Assembly: GCA_031270325.1 (NCBI GenBank)
Contig: JAISXW010000009.1
Span: forward strand, 1-64,000
Origin: Streptococcaceae bacterium
GTDB taxonomy: Bacteria; Bacillota; Bacilli; Lactobacillales; Streptococcaceae
DNA: 64,000 nucleotides
Reading direction: 5' to 3'
Shown here: positions 30,917-40,870 of the stretch, piece by piece
Layout: each line of letters starts with the position of its first letter
How positions within the stretch are numbered: position 1 is the first letter of the stretch
Notes under the pieces: model-generated
Database searches by the model: none
What the model saw: only the letters and a program-made list of their open reading frames with translations
Told to the model about the DNA's origin: nothing
Translations under genes and position numbers: made by a program

Positions 30917-31840
30917 ATGTCTTTATATGATACGATTGTCATTGGTGCTGGACCGGCTGGGATGACGGCAGCCATGTATGCAGCACGTAGCGAACTCAAA
31001 GTATTACTCTTGGAACGTGGTGCGCCAGGTGGCCAAATGAATAATACAGCTGAAATTGAAAACTATCCAGGCTATGGTAAAATCATGGGACCTGAGTTAG
31101 CCATGAAGATGTATGAACCGCTTGCCGAACTAGGTGTCGAACACGCCTATGGGATTGTCGAAAAAGTCACAGTCAATCCTGTTGGGATTAAAAAAGTGAC
31201 GACAGAAGATGGCACCTTTGAGAGTCATACGGTGATTATTGCAACAGGGGCCAATCACCGACATTTAGGTGTGCCCGGAGAAGAACGCTACGGTGCGCGT
31301 GGTGTCTCCTATTGTGCCGTGTGTGATGGGGCTTTTTTCCGAAACCAAGACATTTTGGTTGTCGGTGGCGGAGACTCTGCTATAGAAGAAGCGCTCTTTT
31401 TGACACGCTTTGGTCAGTCTGTGACGATTTTACATCGCCGTGACCAACTTCGCGCTCAAAAGATTATTCAAGAACGTGCCTTTGCCAATGATAAAATCTC
31501 TTTTATTTGGGATTCTACCGTTGAAGAAGTCTTGGGCGACGAGATGAAGATCACAGCTGTTCGGATTAGAAATCTTAAGACTGGCGCAATCACAGAACGT
31601 ACCTTTGGTGGCATGTTTGTCTATGTCGGTCTGGATCCAATGACTGAGACTGTCGCAGAGCTCGGGATTACTGATGAAGCCGGCTGGGTCATCACAGATC
31701 CTAGCACCCAAACGACGATTCCCGGTATCTTTGCCGTAGGAGATGTCCGTCAAAAAAACTTACGTCAAATTACCACAGCCGTTGGCGAGGGGGCGCTCGC
31801 CGGTCAAGGTGTCTATCAATATATCACTGAAAACGTCTAA
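30917..31840 (+). CDS. trxB: Thioredoxin reductase
   Basis: A 307-residue flavoprotein with FAD motif IGAGPAGMTAAMYAAR near the N-terminus, redox centre YCAVCDGAFF (CxxC near residue 135), NADPH motif VVGGGDSAIEEA and the C-terminal FAD motif GIFAVGDVR. It passes electrons from NADPH to thioredoxin in the cytoplasm. Its position after an amino-acid ABC operon and DUF4059 is conserved in streptococci. Confidence 0.96.
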   Translation: MSLYDTIVIGAGPAGMTAAMYAARSELKVLLLERGAPGGQMNNTAEIENYPGYGKIMGPELAMKMYEPLAELGVEHAYGIVEKVTVNPVGIKKVTTEDGTFESHTVIIATGANHRHLGVPGEERYGARGVSYCAVCDGAFFRNQDILVVGGGDSAIEEALFLTRFGQSVTILHRRDQLRAQKIIQERAFANDKISFIWDSTVEEVLGDEMKITAVRIRNLKTGAITERTFGGMFVYVGLDPMTETVAELGITDEAGWVITDPSTQTTIPGIFAVGDVRQKNLRQITTAVGEGALAGQGVYQYITENV

Positions 31841-31847
31841 AAGTAGC

Positions 31848-31877
31848 AAGAATCGCAAGGTTCTTTTTCTTATTTTT
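31848..31877 (+). terminator. Terminator after trxB
   Basis: AAGAAtC-GCAA-GgTTCTT hairpin and a T-rich tail. A further TATAAT-type -10 box lies near 31899, upstream of secG. Confidence 0.7.
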
Positions 31878-32009
31878 AAACACTGTTACTATTTTTATGA
31901 TATAATACTAACATGGTGCGATTTCTGGTGTCAGATTTTGTCTTTGTAGTCGATACAAGTCATTTTTTGATCGGAAGAAGCCAATGTATGTTATAGAAAG
32001 TCGGAAAAG

Positions 32010-32258
32010 ATGCTAAAAGTTATTTATGATATTTTAATTGTCGTGTTGCTGGTCTTGTCAGCCGTTTTGATTGTTGCGATTATGATTCAACCCTCAAAAC
32101 AAGACTCAGCAGCCAGTGCCTTTACAGGAGGTGGCGATGAACTGTTTGAACGCCGCAAAGCGCGTGGTTTTGAAGCAGTGATGCAACGTTTTACGGGTGT
32201 GATGATTGCCCTTTGGCTACTTGTCGGTTTTGCATTAGTCGTTTTATCTACCAGATAA
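32010..32258 (+). CDS. secG: Preprotein translocase subunit SecG
   Basis: An 82-residue protein with two membrane helices (about residues 3-25 and 60-79) and the SecG loop SAASAFTGGGDELFERRKARGFE. It assists SecYE during protein export. The secG-rnr-smpB order is the standard Gram-positive arrangement. A 169-bp leader of unknown role separates it from trxB. Confidence 0.94.
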   Translation: MLKVIYDILIVVLLVLSAVLIVAIMIQPSKQDSAASAFTGGGDELFERRKARGFEAVMQRFTGVMIALWLLVGFALVVLSTR

Positions 32259-32384
32259 TGCAGGGGGCCTCAGCTCTAGACTTTGTATCGTTTGCCTAGA
32301 ATTGATCGGGTGGGGCTCTCAGCGCTCATCAATCAGCTCTGTTTCAAAACGACTTAGCCTAGTGCGACAAAGGTAACCCTAAAG

Positions 32385-32415
32385 AAAAGCTGGGACACTC
32401 TCTCAGTTTTTTCTT
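32385..32415 (+). terminator. Terminator between secG and rnr
   Basis: AAAAGCTGGGA-cactc-TCTCAGTTTTT hairpin (one G:U pair at each side) with a T-rich tail. Confidence 0.75.
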
Positions 32416-32477
32416 TTAATGTTGTCACGCCGGATAAAAGTGTGTTCTTAGCAATCAGCTAAAGATAGAAAGAATTC

Positions 32478-34727
32478 ATGAAATTAAGTAAAAAAGTATT
32501 ACAGTTTTTGGCTCAGATGCCATCGAAATCAATTTCGCCCAATATGTTGGCGACCAATCTTGGCTTGGCAGATGATGCCAACGACTATAAGCAATTGCTC
32601 AAAACAATTGCCCAACTTGAAGAAAGCAAAGCCATTGAAGTGACGGCTGGGGGCAATATTACCCTACCTCAACCTGAATCAGCCCTGCTGGAAGGGACTT
32701 TTTCTGCCAATCCTCGTGGGTTTGGTTTCGTGCGCATTGGCGAAAATGAGCCAGATGTCTTTGTCAAACGTGGCAAAACAAAGTTTGCTATGAATGAAGA
32801 TGTGGTCGCAGTCAAGATCATCTCACCCGCCAACTCGCTCAAGGGGAATGAAGCTGAGGGACAAGTGGTGGCCATCAAGTCGCGTGCAGTGACCAGCATT
32901 GTCGGAGAATTTTACGAATTTGACGCAGATGAAAAGCAACATAACGGTGCGCTACTTGGCTATGTGGTCAATAAAAACAAGAAGATTCCTTTTAAAACTA
33001 ACATTTCTCAAAAAGGCTTGCACCCAGAGGCTGGGGATATTGTCCGTGTGGCTATTACGCATTATCCCGATCGAGATTTTCCGGAAGTGCTGCAAGGTCT
33101 GGTGGTCGAAATCATCGGTAAAACCACAGATACAGGAATAGATGTCCTCGAAGTTCTGGAATCTATGGGCATTCCTTCGCCATTTCCTGAGGATGTGATG
33201 GCAGAGGCCAATGCTGTGCCAGAAGAAATTGATGACAAGGATATTGTTGGGCGTGTCGATTACCGTCAGGAAATCACCTTTACGATTGATGGCGCCGATG
33301 CCAAAGACTTAGATGACGCCGTTCACATCAAGGCATTGGACAATGGTAATATCGAGTTGGGCGTGCATATTGCTGATGTCAGCTACTATGTGACTGAAGG
33401 CTCGGCGCTTGACCGTGAGGCGCTCAATCGTGGGACATCAACCTATGTCACAGACCGTGTGGTGCCGATGTTACCTGAACGCTTGTCCAATGGTATCTGT
33501 TCGCTCAATCCACGGGTTAATCGCTTGACACAATCCTGTGTCATGGTCATCAATCCAGACGGGCAGGTGGTCGACTATCGTATTGATCAGTCTGTGATCA
33601 AAACAATTGAGCGGATGACTTATTCAGATGTTAATCAGATGTTAGCAGGTCAGGGCACCACTCTGGAGAAATTTGCCAAGATCGCGGATTCAGTGGCGCT
33701 AATGGCGCAATTACACGAGCGCCTCTTGGCCATGCGGGCTAGACGTGGGGCGATTGATTTTGAAACGCAAGAATCTAAAATCATTGTTGATAAACTTGGT
33801 AAGCCGCTTGATATTCAGGTCCGCAAACGTGGTACGGCTGAGATGATGATTGAGTCCTTCATGCTGATTGCCAATGAAACCGTCGCACGTGATTTTGCGA
33901 CCCGTCAATTACCGTTCATTTATCGGGTTCATGAGCATCCAAAAGCTGATAAATTAACCCGTTTCATTGACTTCGCCTCTGTTTTTGGGATTCCTTTAAA
34001 AGGCACACCTGAAAAGATGCAGTCAAAAGACTTGCAAGCGTTTATGCTCAAAATCAAAGGGCAAGCAGGGGAGATGGTCTTGGCAACCATGCTCTTGCGT
34101 TCGATGCAACAGGCACGTTATGATGAAGATAACCTCGGTCACTTTGGGTTGGCAGCGCCTTACTATACGCATTTTACCTCGCCGATTCGCCGCTATCCCG
34201 ATTTATTGGTTCATCGCTTGATTCGTGCGGAAAGTCATCCAACATCAGAGACGCTGGAGCATTTCGAGGCGATTATTCCAGAAATCGCCCAGCATACATC
34301 AGCCCGTGAACGTCGTGCGATTGACGCTGAACGTGCCGTAGAAGCGATGAAGAAAGCTGAATACATGGAAAGCTATGTCGGTACGGACTATGAGGTCACG
34401 ATTTCATCAGTTACTCGTTTTGGTTTCTTTGTTTCTCTCCCAAATACAATCGAGGGCTTGGTCCATCTGTCAACACTTGGCGATGATTTTTACAACTTTA
34501 ATGAACGGGACCTAACGCTCAAAGGCGAACGCACGGGCAAGGTCTTCCGAATGGGGCAACCGATTAAAGTCAAGTTAATCAAAGCTGATAAAATTACCGG
34601 AGATATTGACTTTGAACATGTGGCAAGTGAGTTGGATCAGGTAGAGGCGGTCGAAAAACGCAACAGAGGCACTCAGGATAAAAAACCATTTTACAAACAT
34701 GGTGGCAAACCGACTAGGAAAAAATAG
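32478..34727 (+). CDS. rnr: Ribonuclease R
   Basis: A 749-residue exoribonuclease: N-terminal winged helix, cold-shock domains (GTFSANPRGFGFVRIG and following), the RNB catalytic domain with DGADAKDLDDAVHI (metal-binding Asp residues, about 275-285), an S1 domain (YEVTISSVTRFGFFVSL) and a basic tail ending GGKPTRKK. It degrades structured RNA 3' to 5' and works with SmpB/tmRNA in clearing stalled ribosomes, which fits smpB as the next gene. Confidence 0.96.
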   Translation: MKLSKKVLQFLAQMPSKSISPNMLATNLGLADDANDYKQLLKTIAQLEESKAIEVTAGGNITLPQPESALLEGTFSANPRGFGFVRIGENEPDVFVKRGKTKFAMNEDVVAVKIISPANSLKGNEAEGQVVAIKSRAVTSIVGEFYEFDADEKQHNGALLGYVVNKNKKIPFKTNISQKGLHPEAGDIVRVAITHYPDRDFPEVLQGLVVEIIGKTTDTGIDVLEVLESMGIPSPFPEDVMAEANAVPEEIDDKDIVGRVDYRQEITFTIDGADAKDLDDAVHIKALDNGNIELGVHIADVSYYVTEGSALDREALNRGTSTYVTDRVVPMLPERLSNGICSLNPRVNRLTQSCVMVINPDGQVVDYRIDQSVIKTIERMTYSDVNQMLAGQGTTLEKFAKIADSVALMAQLHERLLAMRARRGAIDFETQESKIIVDKLGKPLDIQVRKRGTAEMMIESFMLIANETVARDFATRQLPFIYRVHEHPKADKLTRFIDFASVFGIPLKGTPEKMQSKDLQAFMLKIKGQAGEMVLATMLLRSMQQARYDEDNLGHFGLAAPYYTHFTSPIRRYPDLLVHRLIRAESHPTSETLEHFEAIIPEIAQHTSARERRAIDAERAVEAMKKAEYMESYVGTDYEVTISSVTRFGFFVSLPNTIEGLVHLSTLGDDFYNFNERDLTLKGERTGKVFRMGQPIKVKLIKADKITGDIDFEHVASELDQVEAVEKRNRGTQDKKPFYKHGGKPTRKK

Positions 34728-34739
34728 GAGGTTGACAAA

Positions 34740-35210
34740 ATGGCAAAAGAAAAAGCTCAAAATCAGGTCGTGGCACAAAATAAAAAAGCCCACTATGATT
34801 ATGATATTATTGAGACGTTTGAAGCCGGCCTTGTCCTGACAGGGACAGAGATTAAGTCTGTCAGACAGGCGCGAATCAATATTCGTGATGGCTTTGCGCG
34901 TGTCCGCAATGGTGAAGTTTGGCTGAGCAATGTCCATATCTCTCCTTTTGATCAAGGGAATATCTGGAATGTCGATCCGACACGAAGTCGTAAATTGCTC
35001 CTCCATCACAAACAAATCGCCAAGATTGAAGCCGAAATCGCTCAGGCAGGCATGAGCTTCATTCCCCTGCGTGTCTATATCAAGAATGGCTTTGCCAAAG
35101 TCTTGATGGGGCTTGCCAAAGGCAAGAAGAACTATGATAAACGCGAAACGATCAAGCGCAAAGAACAAAATCGAGACATTGCCAAGCAACTGAAAGCTTT
35201 TAATCGCTAA
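34740..35210 (+). CDS. smpB: SsrA-binding protein SmpB
   Basis: A 156-residue protein with the SmpB fold ([20 protein letters not shown] split, [28 protein letters not shown]-type segment) and a basic C-terminal tail ([19 protein letters not shown]). It carries tmRNA to stalled ribosomes. It lies 12 bp after rnr with AGGAGG before the start, so the two are co-translated from one message. Confidence 0.96.
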   Translation: MAKEKAQNQVVAQNKKAHYDYDIIETFEAGLVLTGTEIKSVRQARINIRDGFARVRNGEVWLSNVHISPFDQGNIWNVDPTRSRKLLLHHKQIAKIEAEIAQAGMSFIPLRVYIKNGFAKVLMGLAKGKKNYDKRETIKRKEQNRDIAKQLKAFNR

Positions 35211-35247
35211 CAAGTCGTTCACTTTCTCGCTTAAATAGGATTAACTC

Positions 35248-35276
35248 AGCACATTTGAGAAAAATGTGCTTTTTTC
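35248..35276 (+). terminator. Terminator after smpB
   Basis: AGCACATTT…AAATGTGCT hairpin with six T. Confidence 0.93.
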
Positions 35277-35344
35277 TTGCGTTTATCAACGAGTTGGTCA
35301 AGCGTTTGCCCCCGCTCGGTCTGTTTTGGTGATCATTAATTGGT

Positions 35345-35790
35345 TCAAAGCAGACATGTCCGAGTTCAGAACTCGGAAGTCGTAGTTCAAAATAGGAAAG
35401 TCGTAGTTCGGAACTAGAAAGTCTGAGTTCAGAATAGGAAAGCCGGAGTTCAGAATAGGAAAGTCCGAGTTCAGAATAGCAAATTCCGAGTTCGGAATAG
35501 CAAATTCGGAGTTCATAATAGCAAGTTCCGAGTTCGGAATAGGAAATTCCGAGTTCAGAATAGCAAATTCGGAGTTCAGAATAGGAAAGTCTGAGTTCAG
35601 AATAGCAAATTCGGAGTCCAGAATAGGAAAGTCGTAGTTCGGAATAGCAAATTCGGAGTTCGGAACTCGGAGATTGGAGTTCAAAATAGGAATTAGGTAG
35701 TTCGGAACTCGGAAGTCGAGGTTCAAAGTAGCAATGACCGAGTTACGAATTTGCTCGTCCGAGTTCAAACTAGCAATGAAGCAGGTCAGA
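35345..35790. repeat. Repeat array D: about 21 units of 21 bp
   Basis: The unit is GAGTTCAGAATAGGAAAGTCC-like, repeated every 21 bp. Some units are clear inverted repeats (ATTCC-GAGTTC-GGAAT; also GAGTTC-a-GAACTC near 35362). A 156-codon open frame on the minus strand (35298-35768) is a by-product of the 21-bp period and is not called. Confidence 0.95.
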
Positions 35791-35955
35791 ATAAGTTCGC
35801 CTTGACTTAAAGCCTGTTGCTTGCTTGTCAGTTCAAGTTGACACTTAAAATTAGTGCTTAGCAGTCGGTTAGCTGTTCGCTTGGGCGATTTTGCGACTTG
35901 AAGCTGCTGAAATTTTTCGCCTAATTGCTCACTTCATCGTGCCTTGAGTTCTGTT
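35791..35955. other. Gene-free stretch between array D and the pst promoter
   Basis: No supported gene; short inverted sequences only. The regulatory region of pstS begins at its right end. Confidence 0.4.
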
Positions 35956-36021
35956 TTTACATTATTTTTACAAAAAATAGACAAAATTTTTACATAAGAA
36001 TTTAGCTTTTAGGGGTATAAT
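35956..36021 (+). promoter_or_regulatory. pst operon promoter with four phased PhoP-like boxes
   Basis: TTTACA (35956-35961), TTTACA (35967-35972), TAGACA (35978-35983) and TTTACA (35989-35994) are spaced exactly 11 bp apart, the arrangement bound by PhoP in B. subtilis (TTWACA-type hexamers). The last box overlaps the -35 position of a TATAAT -10 box at 36016-36021. This predicts activation of pst genes on phosphate starvation. Confidence 0.88.
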
Positions 36022-36157
36022 TAATTTTGTAAGGCAATCGTGCCTACATCAAATCAATCATGCGATACCTGATGTGAGGTCAACACTTGGGGACAAAGAG
36101 AATTGTGTCAAGCTGTTGCGTCTGTTCAGAAATCGCTCAGAGGAGTAAAGAAAAGTT

Positions 36158-37033
36158 ATGAAGAAATCATTATTGGTTGCAGTTGCAGCGGCATCACTTT
36201 TAACACTTGGTGCATGTGGTCAAAAAAATTCAGGCACTAACGCTAGTTCAGGATCTAAGGCTAAAACGGAAAAAATAACCGTTGCAGGCTCTACTGCACT
36301 ACAACCATTAGTTGAAGCAAATGTCGAAAGTTTTGGACAAGACAATCCTAATCTACAAATCACTGTTCAAGGTGGTGGATCTGGTCTTGGCTTGTCACAA
36401 GTCTCAACAGGTGCGATTCAAATTGGTAACTCTGACCTCTTTGCAGAAGAAAAGAATGCGAGCTTGGCAAGTAAAGTCAAAGATCATAAAGTGGCAGTTG
36501 TCGGCTTTGCGCCGATCGTCAATAAAGATATCAAAGTATCTGGTCTGACGACAGCACAACTGAAAGACATCTTCTCAGGTAAAGTGACAAACTGGAAAGA
36601 AGTCGGCGGTCAAGATCAAACGATCACAATCATCAACCGTGCTGAAGGATCAGGAACACGTTTCAACTTTGAAAAATACGGCCTAGACAATACACAAGTT
36701 GTCAAAGCAAGCGAACAAGATTCATCTGGCGCTGTCGTTCAAATGGTTGCACAAACACCTGGTGCGATCAGCTATGTTGCCTTTTCAAATATTACAGATG
36801 CTGTTAAAGCTCTGAAACTTGACAATGTGAAACCAACAGAGAAAAATGTGGCAACAAATGATTGGAAGATCTGGTCATACGAACACATGTATACTGAAAA
36901 AGGGAACACAACAGATGGTCAAGAAAAATTCATCACAGCAGTTACTAAGAATAAAGCCTTGCTTGAAAAATTAGGTTACCTTGCGATTGATGACATGAAA
37001 GTAACACGCGACCAAGACGGTAAAATCAAATAA
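36158..37033 (+). CDS. pstS: Phosphate-binding lipoprotein PstS (first copy)
   Basis: A 291-residue lipoprotein: signal ending LTLGACGQ (lipobox Cys about residue 21) and a PstS fold with ITVAGSTALQPLVE, QGGGSGLGLSQVSTG and NRAEGSGTRFNFE, the phosphate-binding loops. It captures phosphate outside the membrane for PstCAB. RBS AGAGGAG precedes the ATG. It is followed by a strong 15-bp hairpin, so a good part of transcription probably stops after this gene. A second, paralogous pstS follows. Confidence 0.95.
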   Translation: MKKSLLVAVAAASLLTLGACGQKNSGTNASSGSKAKTEKITVAGSTALQPLVEANVESFGQDNPNLQITVQGGGSGLGLSQVSTGAIQIGNSDLFAEEKNASLASKVKDHKVAVVGFAPIVNKDIKVSGLTTAQLKDIFSGKVTNWKEVGGQDQTITIINRAEGSGTRFNFEKYGLDNTQVVKASEQDSSGAVVQMVAQTPGAISYVAFSNITDAVKALKLDNVKPTEKNVATNDWKIWSYEHMYTEKGNTTDGQEKFITAVTKNKALLEKLGYLAIDDMKVTRDQDGKIK

Positions 37034-37085
37034 GTGCTTAGCCCGTTAATCAGCAAGATTAGGCTGATTTTATAGCTATGACAAG

Positions 37086-37119
37086 CAAAAGCAAATTTGA
37101 GTGGTCAAATTTGCTTTTG
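37086..37119 (+). terminator. Perfect 15-bp hairpin between the two pstS genes
   Basis: CAAAAGCAAATTTGA pairs exactly with TCAAATTTGCTTTTG around GTGG; a T/G-rich tail follows. Likely a full or partial terminator. Confidence 0.85.
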
Positions 37120-37134
37120 TTGTTGCTCCAAATT

Positions 37135-37177
37135 TTTACAAAAAATTTACATTGATGGCCGACATAAATGTTAGAAT
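37135..37177 (+). promoter_or_regulatory. pstS2 promoter with two PhoP-like boxes
   Basis: TTTACA at 37135-37140 and 37146-37151 are 11 bp apart, and a TAGAAT -10 box follows at 37172-37177 at almost the same distance as in the first pst promoter. A second phosphate-responsive promoter is predicted. Confidence 0.82.
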
Positions 37178-37205
37178 AGAAGTAATGAATCATTTGGAGG
37201 GGATT

Positions 37206-38066
37206 ATGAGGAAAAAAATGGTACTTTTGGTATCAGCCCTAGTCGTCATTGGGACACTATCAGGCTGTGCCCATTGGATAGATAAGGGTGAATCAATTAC
37301 AGCTGTGGGGTCGAGTGCTTTACAGCCCTTAGTTGAGTCGGCAGCAGAAACATTTGCCCAAGAAAATCCAGGTCAGTTTATCAATGTGCAGGGTGGTGGT
37401 TCAGGGACTGGCTTATCACAAGTTCAGTCTGGGGCGGTCCAAATTGGGAACTCGGATTTATTTGCTGAAGAAAAGTCAGGGATTCATGCCAAAAAACTGG
37501 TCGATCACAAAGTTGCCGTTGTCGGTATTGCACCGATTGTCAACAAAGATATTGGGATTAACGCCCTGACAACAGAACAGCTTCGTCAAATTTTTACTGG
37601 AGAGATTAGCAATTGGCGGGAGGTTGGTGGTAAGGATCAAAAGATTGTCCTCATCAATCGTGCGGCAGGCTCTGGGACACGGACGACATTTGAACGCTGG
37701 ATTATGGCTGGCAAACAGGCTCAAAAGTCTCAGGAACAAGATTCATCTGGCATGGTCAAATCTATCGTGGCACAGACCCCAGGTGCGATTAGTTATCTTG
37801 CTTTTTCCAATATTGATGACACCGTGACCCCTGTCTCGCTGGATGGTCACGACCCAACGACCGCTAATGTGGCCGATAACCTATGGCCGATCTGGGCGTA
37901 TGAACACATGTACACCAAAGGGAAACCTCAAAGTCTAACCAAATCATTTATTGACTATGTCTTATCTGATGCCGTTCAAGGCAGTTTGGTCAAGAAAATG
38001 GGATATATTTCCGTGAATGAGATGCACGTTGAGCGGAACGCCAAGGGGCATATCACAAAAAAATAG
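37206..38066 (+). CDS. pstS2: Phosphate-binding lipoprotein PstS (second copy)
   Basis: A 286-residue paralogue of the gene upstream, with the lipobox GTLSGCAHW (Cys about residue 21) and the same loops: [43 protein letters not shown] 37206 is used because TTTGGAGG ends 6-8 bases before it; upstream in-frame ATGs lie inside the promoter. The two copies may differ in affinity or expression level. It has its own PhoP-like boxes and leads into pstC. Confidence 0.93.
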   Translation: MRKKMVLLVSALVVIGTLSGCAHWIDKGESITAVGSSALQPLVESAAETFAQENPGQFINVQGGGSGTGLSQVQSGAVQIGNSDLFAEEKSGIHAKKLVDHKVAVVGIAPIVNKDIGINALTTEQLRQIFTGEISNWREVGGKDQKIVLINRAAGSGTRTTFERWIMAGKQAQKSQEQDSSGMVKSIVAQTPGAISYLAFSNIDDTVTPVSLDGHDPTTANVADNLWPIWAYEHMYTKGKPQSLTKSFIDYVLSDAVQGSLVKKMGYISVNEMHVERNAKGHITKK

Positions 38067-38132
38067 CATAGCATTCAGGTGTGACGCTTGCTCAAGGACA
38101 CACCTCATACTTTAGATAGAAACTGAAACCAA

Positions 38133-39059
38133 ATGAAAAAAGAAACGATTCAAGAAAAACTACTTGCGAACTCTAAAAATTCTAAACTGGAAAAGTTTGG
38201 TAAAACCCTTACTTTCTTTTGTATTGCCATCATTGTCTTTGTTGTCGCCATGATTTTCTTCTTTGTGGCACAAAAAGGGCTCTCAACTTTCTTTGTCAAT
38301 AAGATTAATCCTTTCAAATTCTTGTTTGGGACTTCTTGGAATCCATCTGAGCTTGGCCCTGATGGCAAACCTTTAGTGGGTGCCTTGCCGATGATTGTAG
38401 GCTCGCTTATCGTGACCGTCTTGTCAGCGATTTTGGCAACGCCGTTTGCGATTGGTGCGGCTGTCTTTATGACTGAGATTTCACCAAACCGCGGGGCGAA
38501 ACTCTTGCAGCCGGTGATTGAATTATTGGTTGGGATTCCCTCTGTTGTCTATGGCTTTATCGGTCTGACAGTTGTTGTCCCAGTGATTCGCAGTATCTTT
38601 GGCGGGACAGGGTTTGGTCTCTTATCAGGTATTTTCGTTCTCTTTGTCATGATTTTGCCAACGGTCACGTCGATGACAGTTGATGCCATGCGAGCTGTCC
38701 CTAGCTTTTATAAACAAGCCTCACTCGGTCTTGGAGCGACACGGTGGCAGACGATTTCACGGGTACTGCTTCGAGCAGCCACACCGGGTATCCTGACAGC
38801 AGTTGTCTTTGGTATGGCAAGAGCCTTTGGCGAGGCTTTAGCGATTCAGATGGTTGTGGGAAATGCGGCTATCTTGCCGAAAAGTTTGACTTCACCAGCT
38901 TCTACCTTGACCTCTGTCTTAACACAAGGTATCGGCAATACAATCATGGGTACTGTCCAAAATAACGTCTTATGGTCACTAGCGTTGATCTTGTTACTGA
39001 TGTCTTTATTGTTTAATATTGGCATGCGCGCCATTGCTAAGAGAGGGAGCTTATCATGA
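38133..39059 (+). CDS. pstC: Phosphate ABC transporter permease PstC
   Basis: A 308-residue permease with six predicted helices and the coupling loop ASLGLGATRWQTISRVLLRAA. With PstA it forms the phosphate pore. There is no clear ribosome site before ATG 38133; the 66-bp gap contains an AGGTGTG…CACACCT stem. Its stop overlaps pstA by four bases. Confidence 0.94.
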   Translation: MKKETIQEKLLANSKNSKLEKFGKTLTFFCIAIIVFVVAMIFFFVAQKGLSTFFVNKINPFKFLFGTSWNPSELGPDGKPLVGALPMIVGSLIVTVLSAILATPFAIGAAVFMTEISPNRGAKLLQPVIELLVGIPSVVYGFIGLTVVVPVIRSIFGGTGFGLLSGIFVLFVMILPTVTSMTVDAMRAVPSFYKQASLGLGATRWQTISRVLLRAATPGILTAVVFGMARAFGEALAIQMVVGNAAILPKSLTSPASTLTSVLTQGIGNTIMGTVQNNVLWSLALILLLMSLLFNIGMRAIAKRGSLS

Positions 39060-39943
39060 ATCCAAAAAAAGCTGATAAAATTGCCACAACCATACTCTAT
39101 GTCATTTCAGGGATTATCGTGGTCATTTTGGCGTCGCTATTACTTTATATTCTCATACGCGGCTTGCCACATATTTCTTTGCATTTCTTAACCAGTCAGT
39201 CCAAAGCCTATGAAGTTGGCGGTGGGATTGGCATTCAACTCTTTAACAGTATCTTTCTCTTGGTCATCACGATGATTATTTCCTTTCCCTTATCACTCGG
39301 GGCAGGGATTTATCTGTCAGAATATGCCAATCAAAATTCTTGGATCACTAAGCTGGTTAGAACATCAATTGAGATTTTAAGTTCTTTACCTTCTGTTGTC
39401 GTGGGCTTGTTCGGTTTCTTGATTTTTGTCGTTCAGTTCGGTTATGGCTTCTCGATTATTTCTGGGGCGCTTGCTCTGACAGTCTTTAACCTCCCTTTGA
39501 TGACACGAAATGTCGAAGAATCTCTGAAAGCAGTCCATCATACGCAACGCGAGGGCGGTTTGGCACTGGGATTATCACGTTGGGAAACAGTCTTGCACGT
39601 GATTGTACCAGAAGCATTGCCTGGGATTATCACAGGTGTTGTCTTGTCAGCAGGTCGGATATTTGGTGAGGCGGCAGCCTTGATTTATACGGCTGGTCAA
39701 TCCGCACCAGCACTCGATTGGTCCAACTGGAATCCAATGTCAGTCAGCTCGCCGATTTCAATCTTCCGTCAAGCTGAAACATTGGCAGTTCATATTTGGA
39801 AAGTCAATGGCGAGGGAACAGTTCCTGACGGTGCAGCTGTTTCTGCAGGTGCCAGTGCGGTCCTGATTCTATTTGTCCTTTTGTTTAACTTTGGTGCCCG
39901 CTTTATTGGCAAAAAGATTCATAGCAAATTGACCGCCTCTTAA
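39056..39943 (+). CDS. pstA: Phosphate ABC transporter permease PstA
   Basis: A 295-residue permease with six helices, the PstA sequence SLPSVVVGLFGFLIF and coupling loop LALGLSRWETVLHVIVPEALPG. It overlaps pstC (ATGA), which keeps the two in equal amounts. Confidence 0.94.
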   Translation: MNPKKADKIATTILYVISGIIVVILASLLLYILIRGLPHISLHFLTSQSKAYEVGGGIGIQLFNSIFLLVITMIISFPLSLGAGIYLSEYANQNSWITKLVRTSIEILSSLPSVVVGLFGFLIFVVQFGYGFSIISGALALTVFNLPLMTRNVEESLKAVHHTQREGGLALGLSRWETVLHVIVPEALPGIITGVVLSAGRIFGEAAALIYTAGQSAPALDWSNWNPMSVSSPISIFRQAETLAVHIWKVNGEGTVPDGAAVSAGASAVLILFVLLFNFGARFIGKKIHSKLTAS

Positions 39944-40003
39944 ACGCATCATCTCTCAAGACACTTGTGGTGCTGAGCAAGCAGAAAGGAACTGACTTAT
40001 ATT

Positions 40004-40807
40004 ATGACAACATATGATTGGCAAGAACGTCACATCATCGGCCTTGACGGCTGCGAGATTGCCCTTGAGACAAAAGATTTACATGTCTACTATGGCAACA
40101 ATGAATCAATCAAGGGGATTGATATGAAATTTGAAAAAAATAAAATCACTGCTTTGGTGGGACCGTCTGGTTCTGGTAAATCGACTTACTTACGTAGCCT
40201 CAATCGCATGAATGATATGATTGACAGTGCCAGAGTGACTGGTGAGATCAATTATCAAGGGGTTGATATCAATCAACAAAATGTCAACGTTTATGAAATG
40301 CGCAAACATATCGGCATGGTCTTTCAACGGCCCAATCCTTTTTCAAAATCAATTTATCGCAATATTACCTTTGCCCTCGAACGTCAAGGAATTAAAGATA
40401 AAAAGACTTTGGATGAGATCGTCGAAACAGCTTTGAAACAGGCAGCACTTTGGGATCAGGTCAAAGATGATTTAGACAAGTCAGCTTTGGCACTTTCCGG
40501 AGGACAGCAACAACGTCTGTGTATCGCAAGAGCAATTGCGGTGAAACCGGATATTTTACTCATGGATGAGCCAGCCTCAGCCCTTGACCCGATTTCAACG
40601 ATGCAATTAGAAGAAACAATGATGATGCTCAAGGAGAACTATACGATTATCATCGTCACGCACAATATGCAGCAAGCAGCACGTGCGAGTGATTATACCG
40701 GCTTTTTCTATTCAGGGGATTTGATCGAATACGACAAAACAAGCAAAATCTTCCTGCGGCCTAAACTGAAGTCAACTGGAGACTATGTCTCAGGACATTT
40801 TGGTTAA
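40004..40807 (+). CDS. pstB1: Phosphate ABC transporter ATP-binding protein PstB (first copy)
   Basis: A 267-residue ATPase with Walker [10 protein letters not shown] (about residues 50-58), Q-loop [10 protein letters not shown], signature [19 protein letters not shown], Walker [14 protein letters not shown] and switch His VTHNMQQA. The N-terminus has about 18 residues more than the second copy. It powers PstCA. Confidence 0.96.
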   Translation: MTTYDWQERHIIGLDGCEIALETKDLHVYYGNNESIKGIDMKFEKNKITALVGPSGSGKSTYLRSLNRMNDMIDSARVTGEINYQGVDINQQNVNVYEMRKHIGMVFQRPNPFSKSIYRNITFALERQGIKDKKTLDEIVETALKQAALWDQVKDDLDKSALALSGGQQQRLCIARAIAVKPDILLMDEPASALDPISTMQLEETMMMLKENYTIIIVTHNMQQAARASDYTGFFYSGDLIEYDKTSKIFLRPKLKSTGDYVSGHFG

Positions 40808-40870
40808 AAAGTGAGTCGCTTGCTTAAGCCCTCCCTATCGTCGTTGAAAGATTAGAATTAAGGAAACAAT

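Noticed and set aside
35298..35768. Minus-strand open frame of 156 codons over array D
   Set aside because: Same artefact of a 21-bp period; no ribosome site or promoter.
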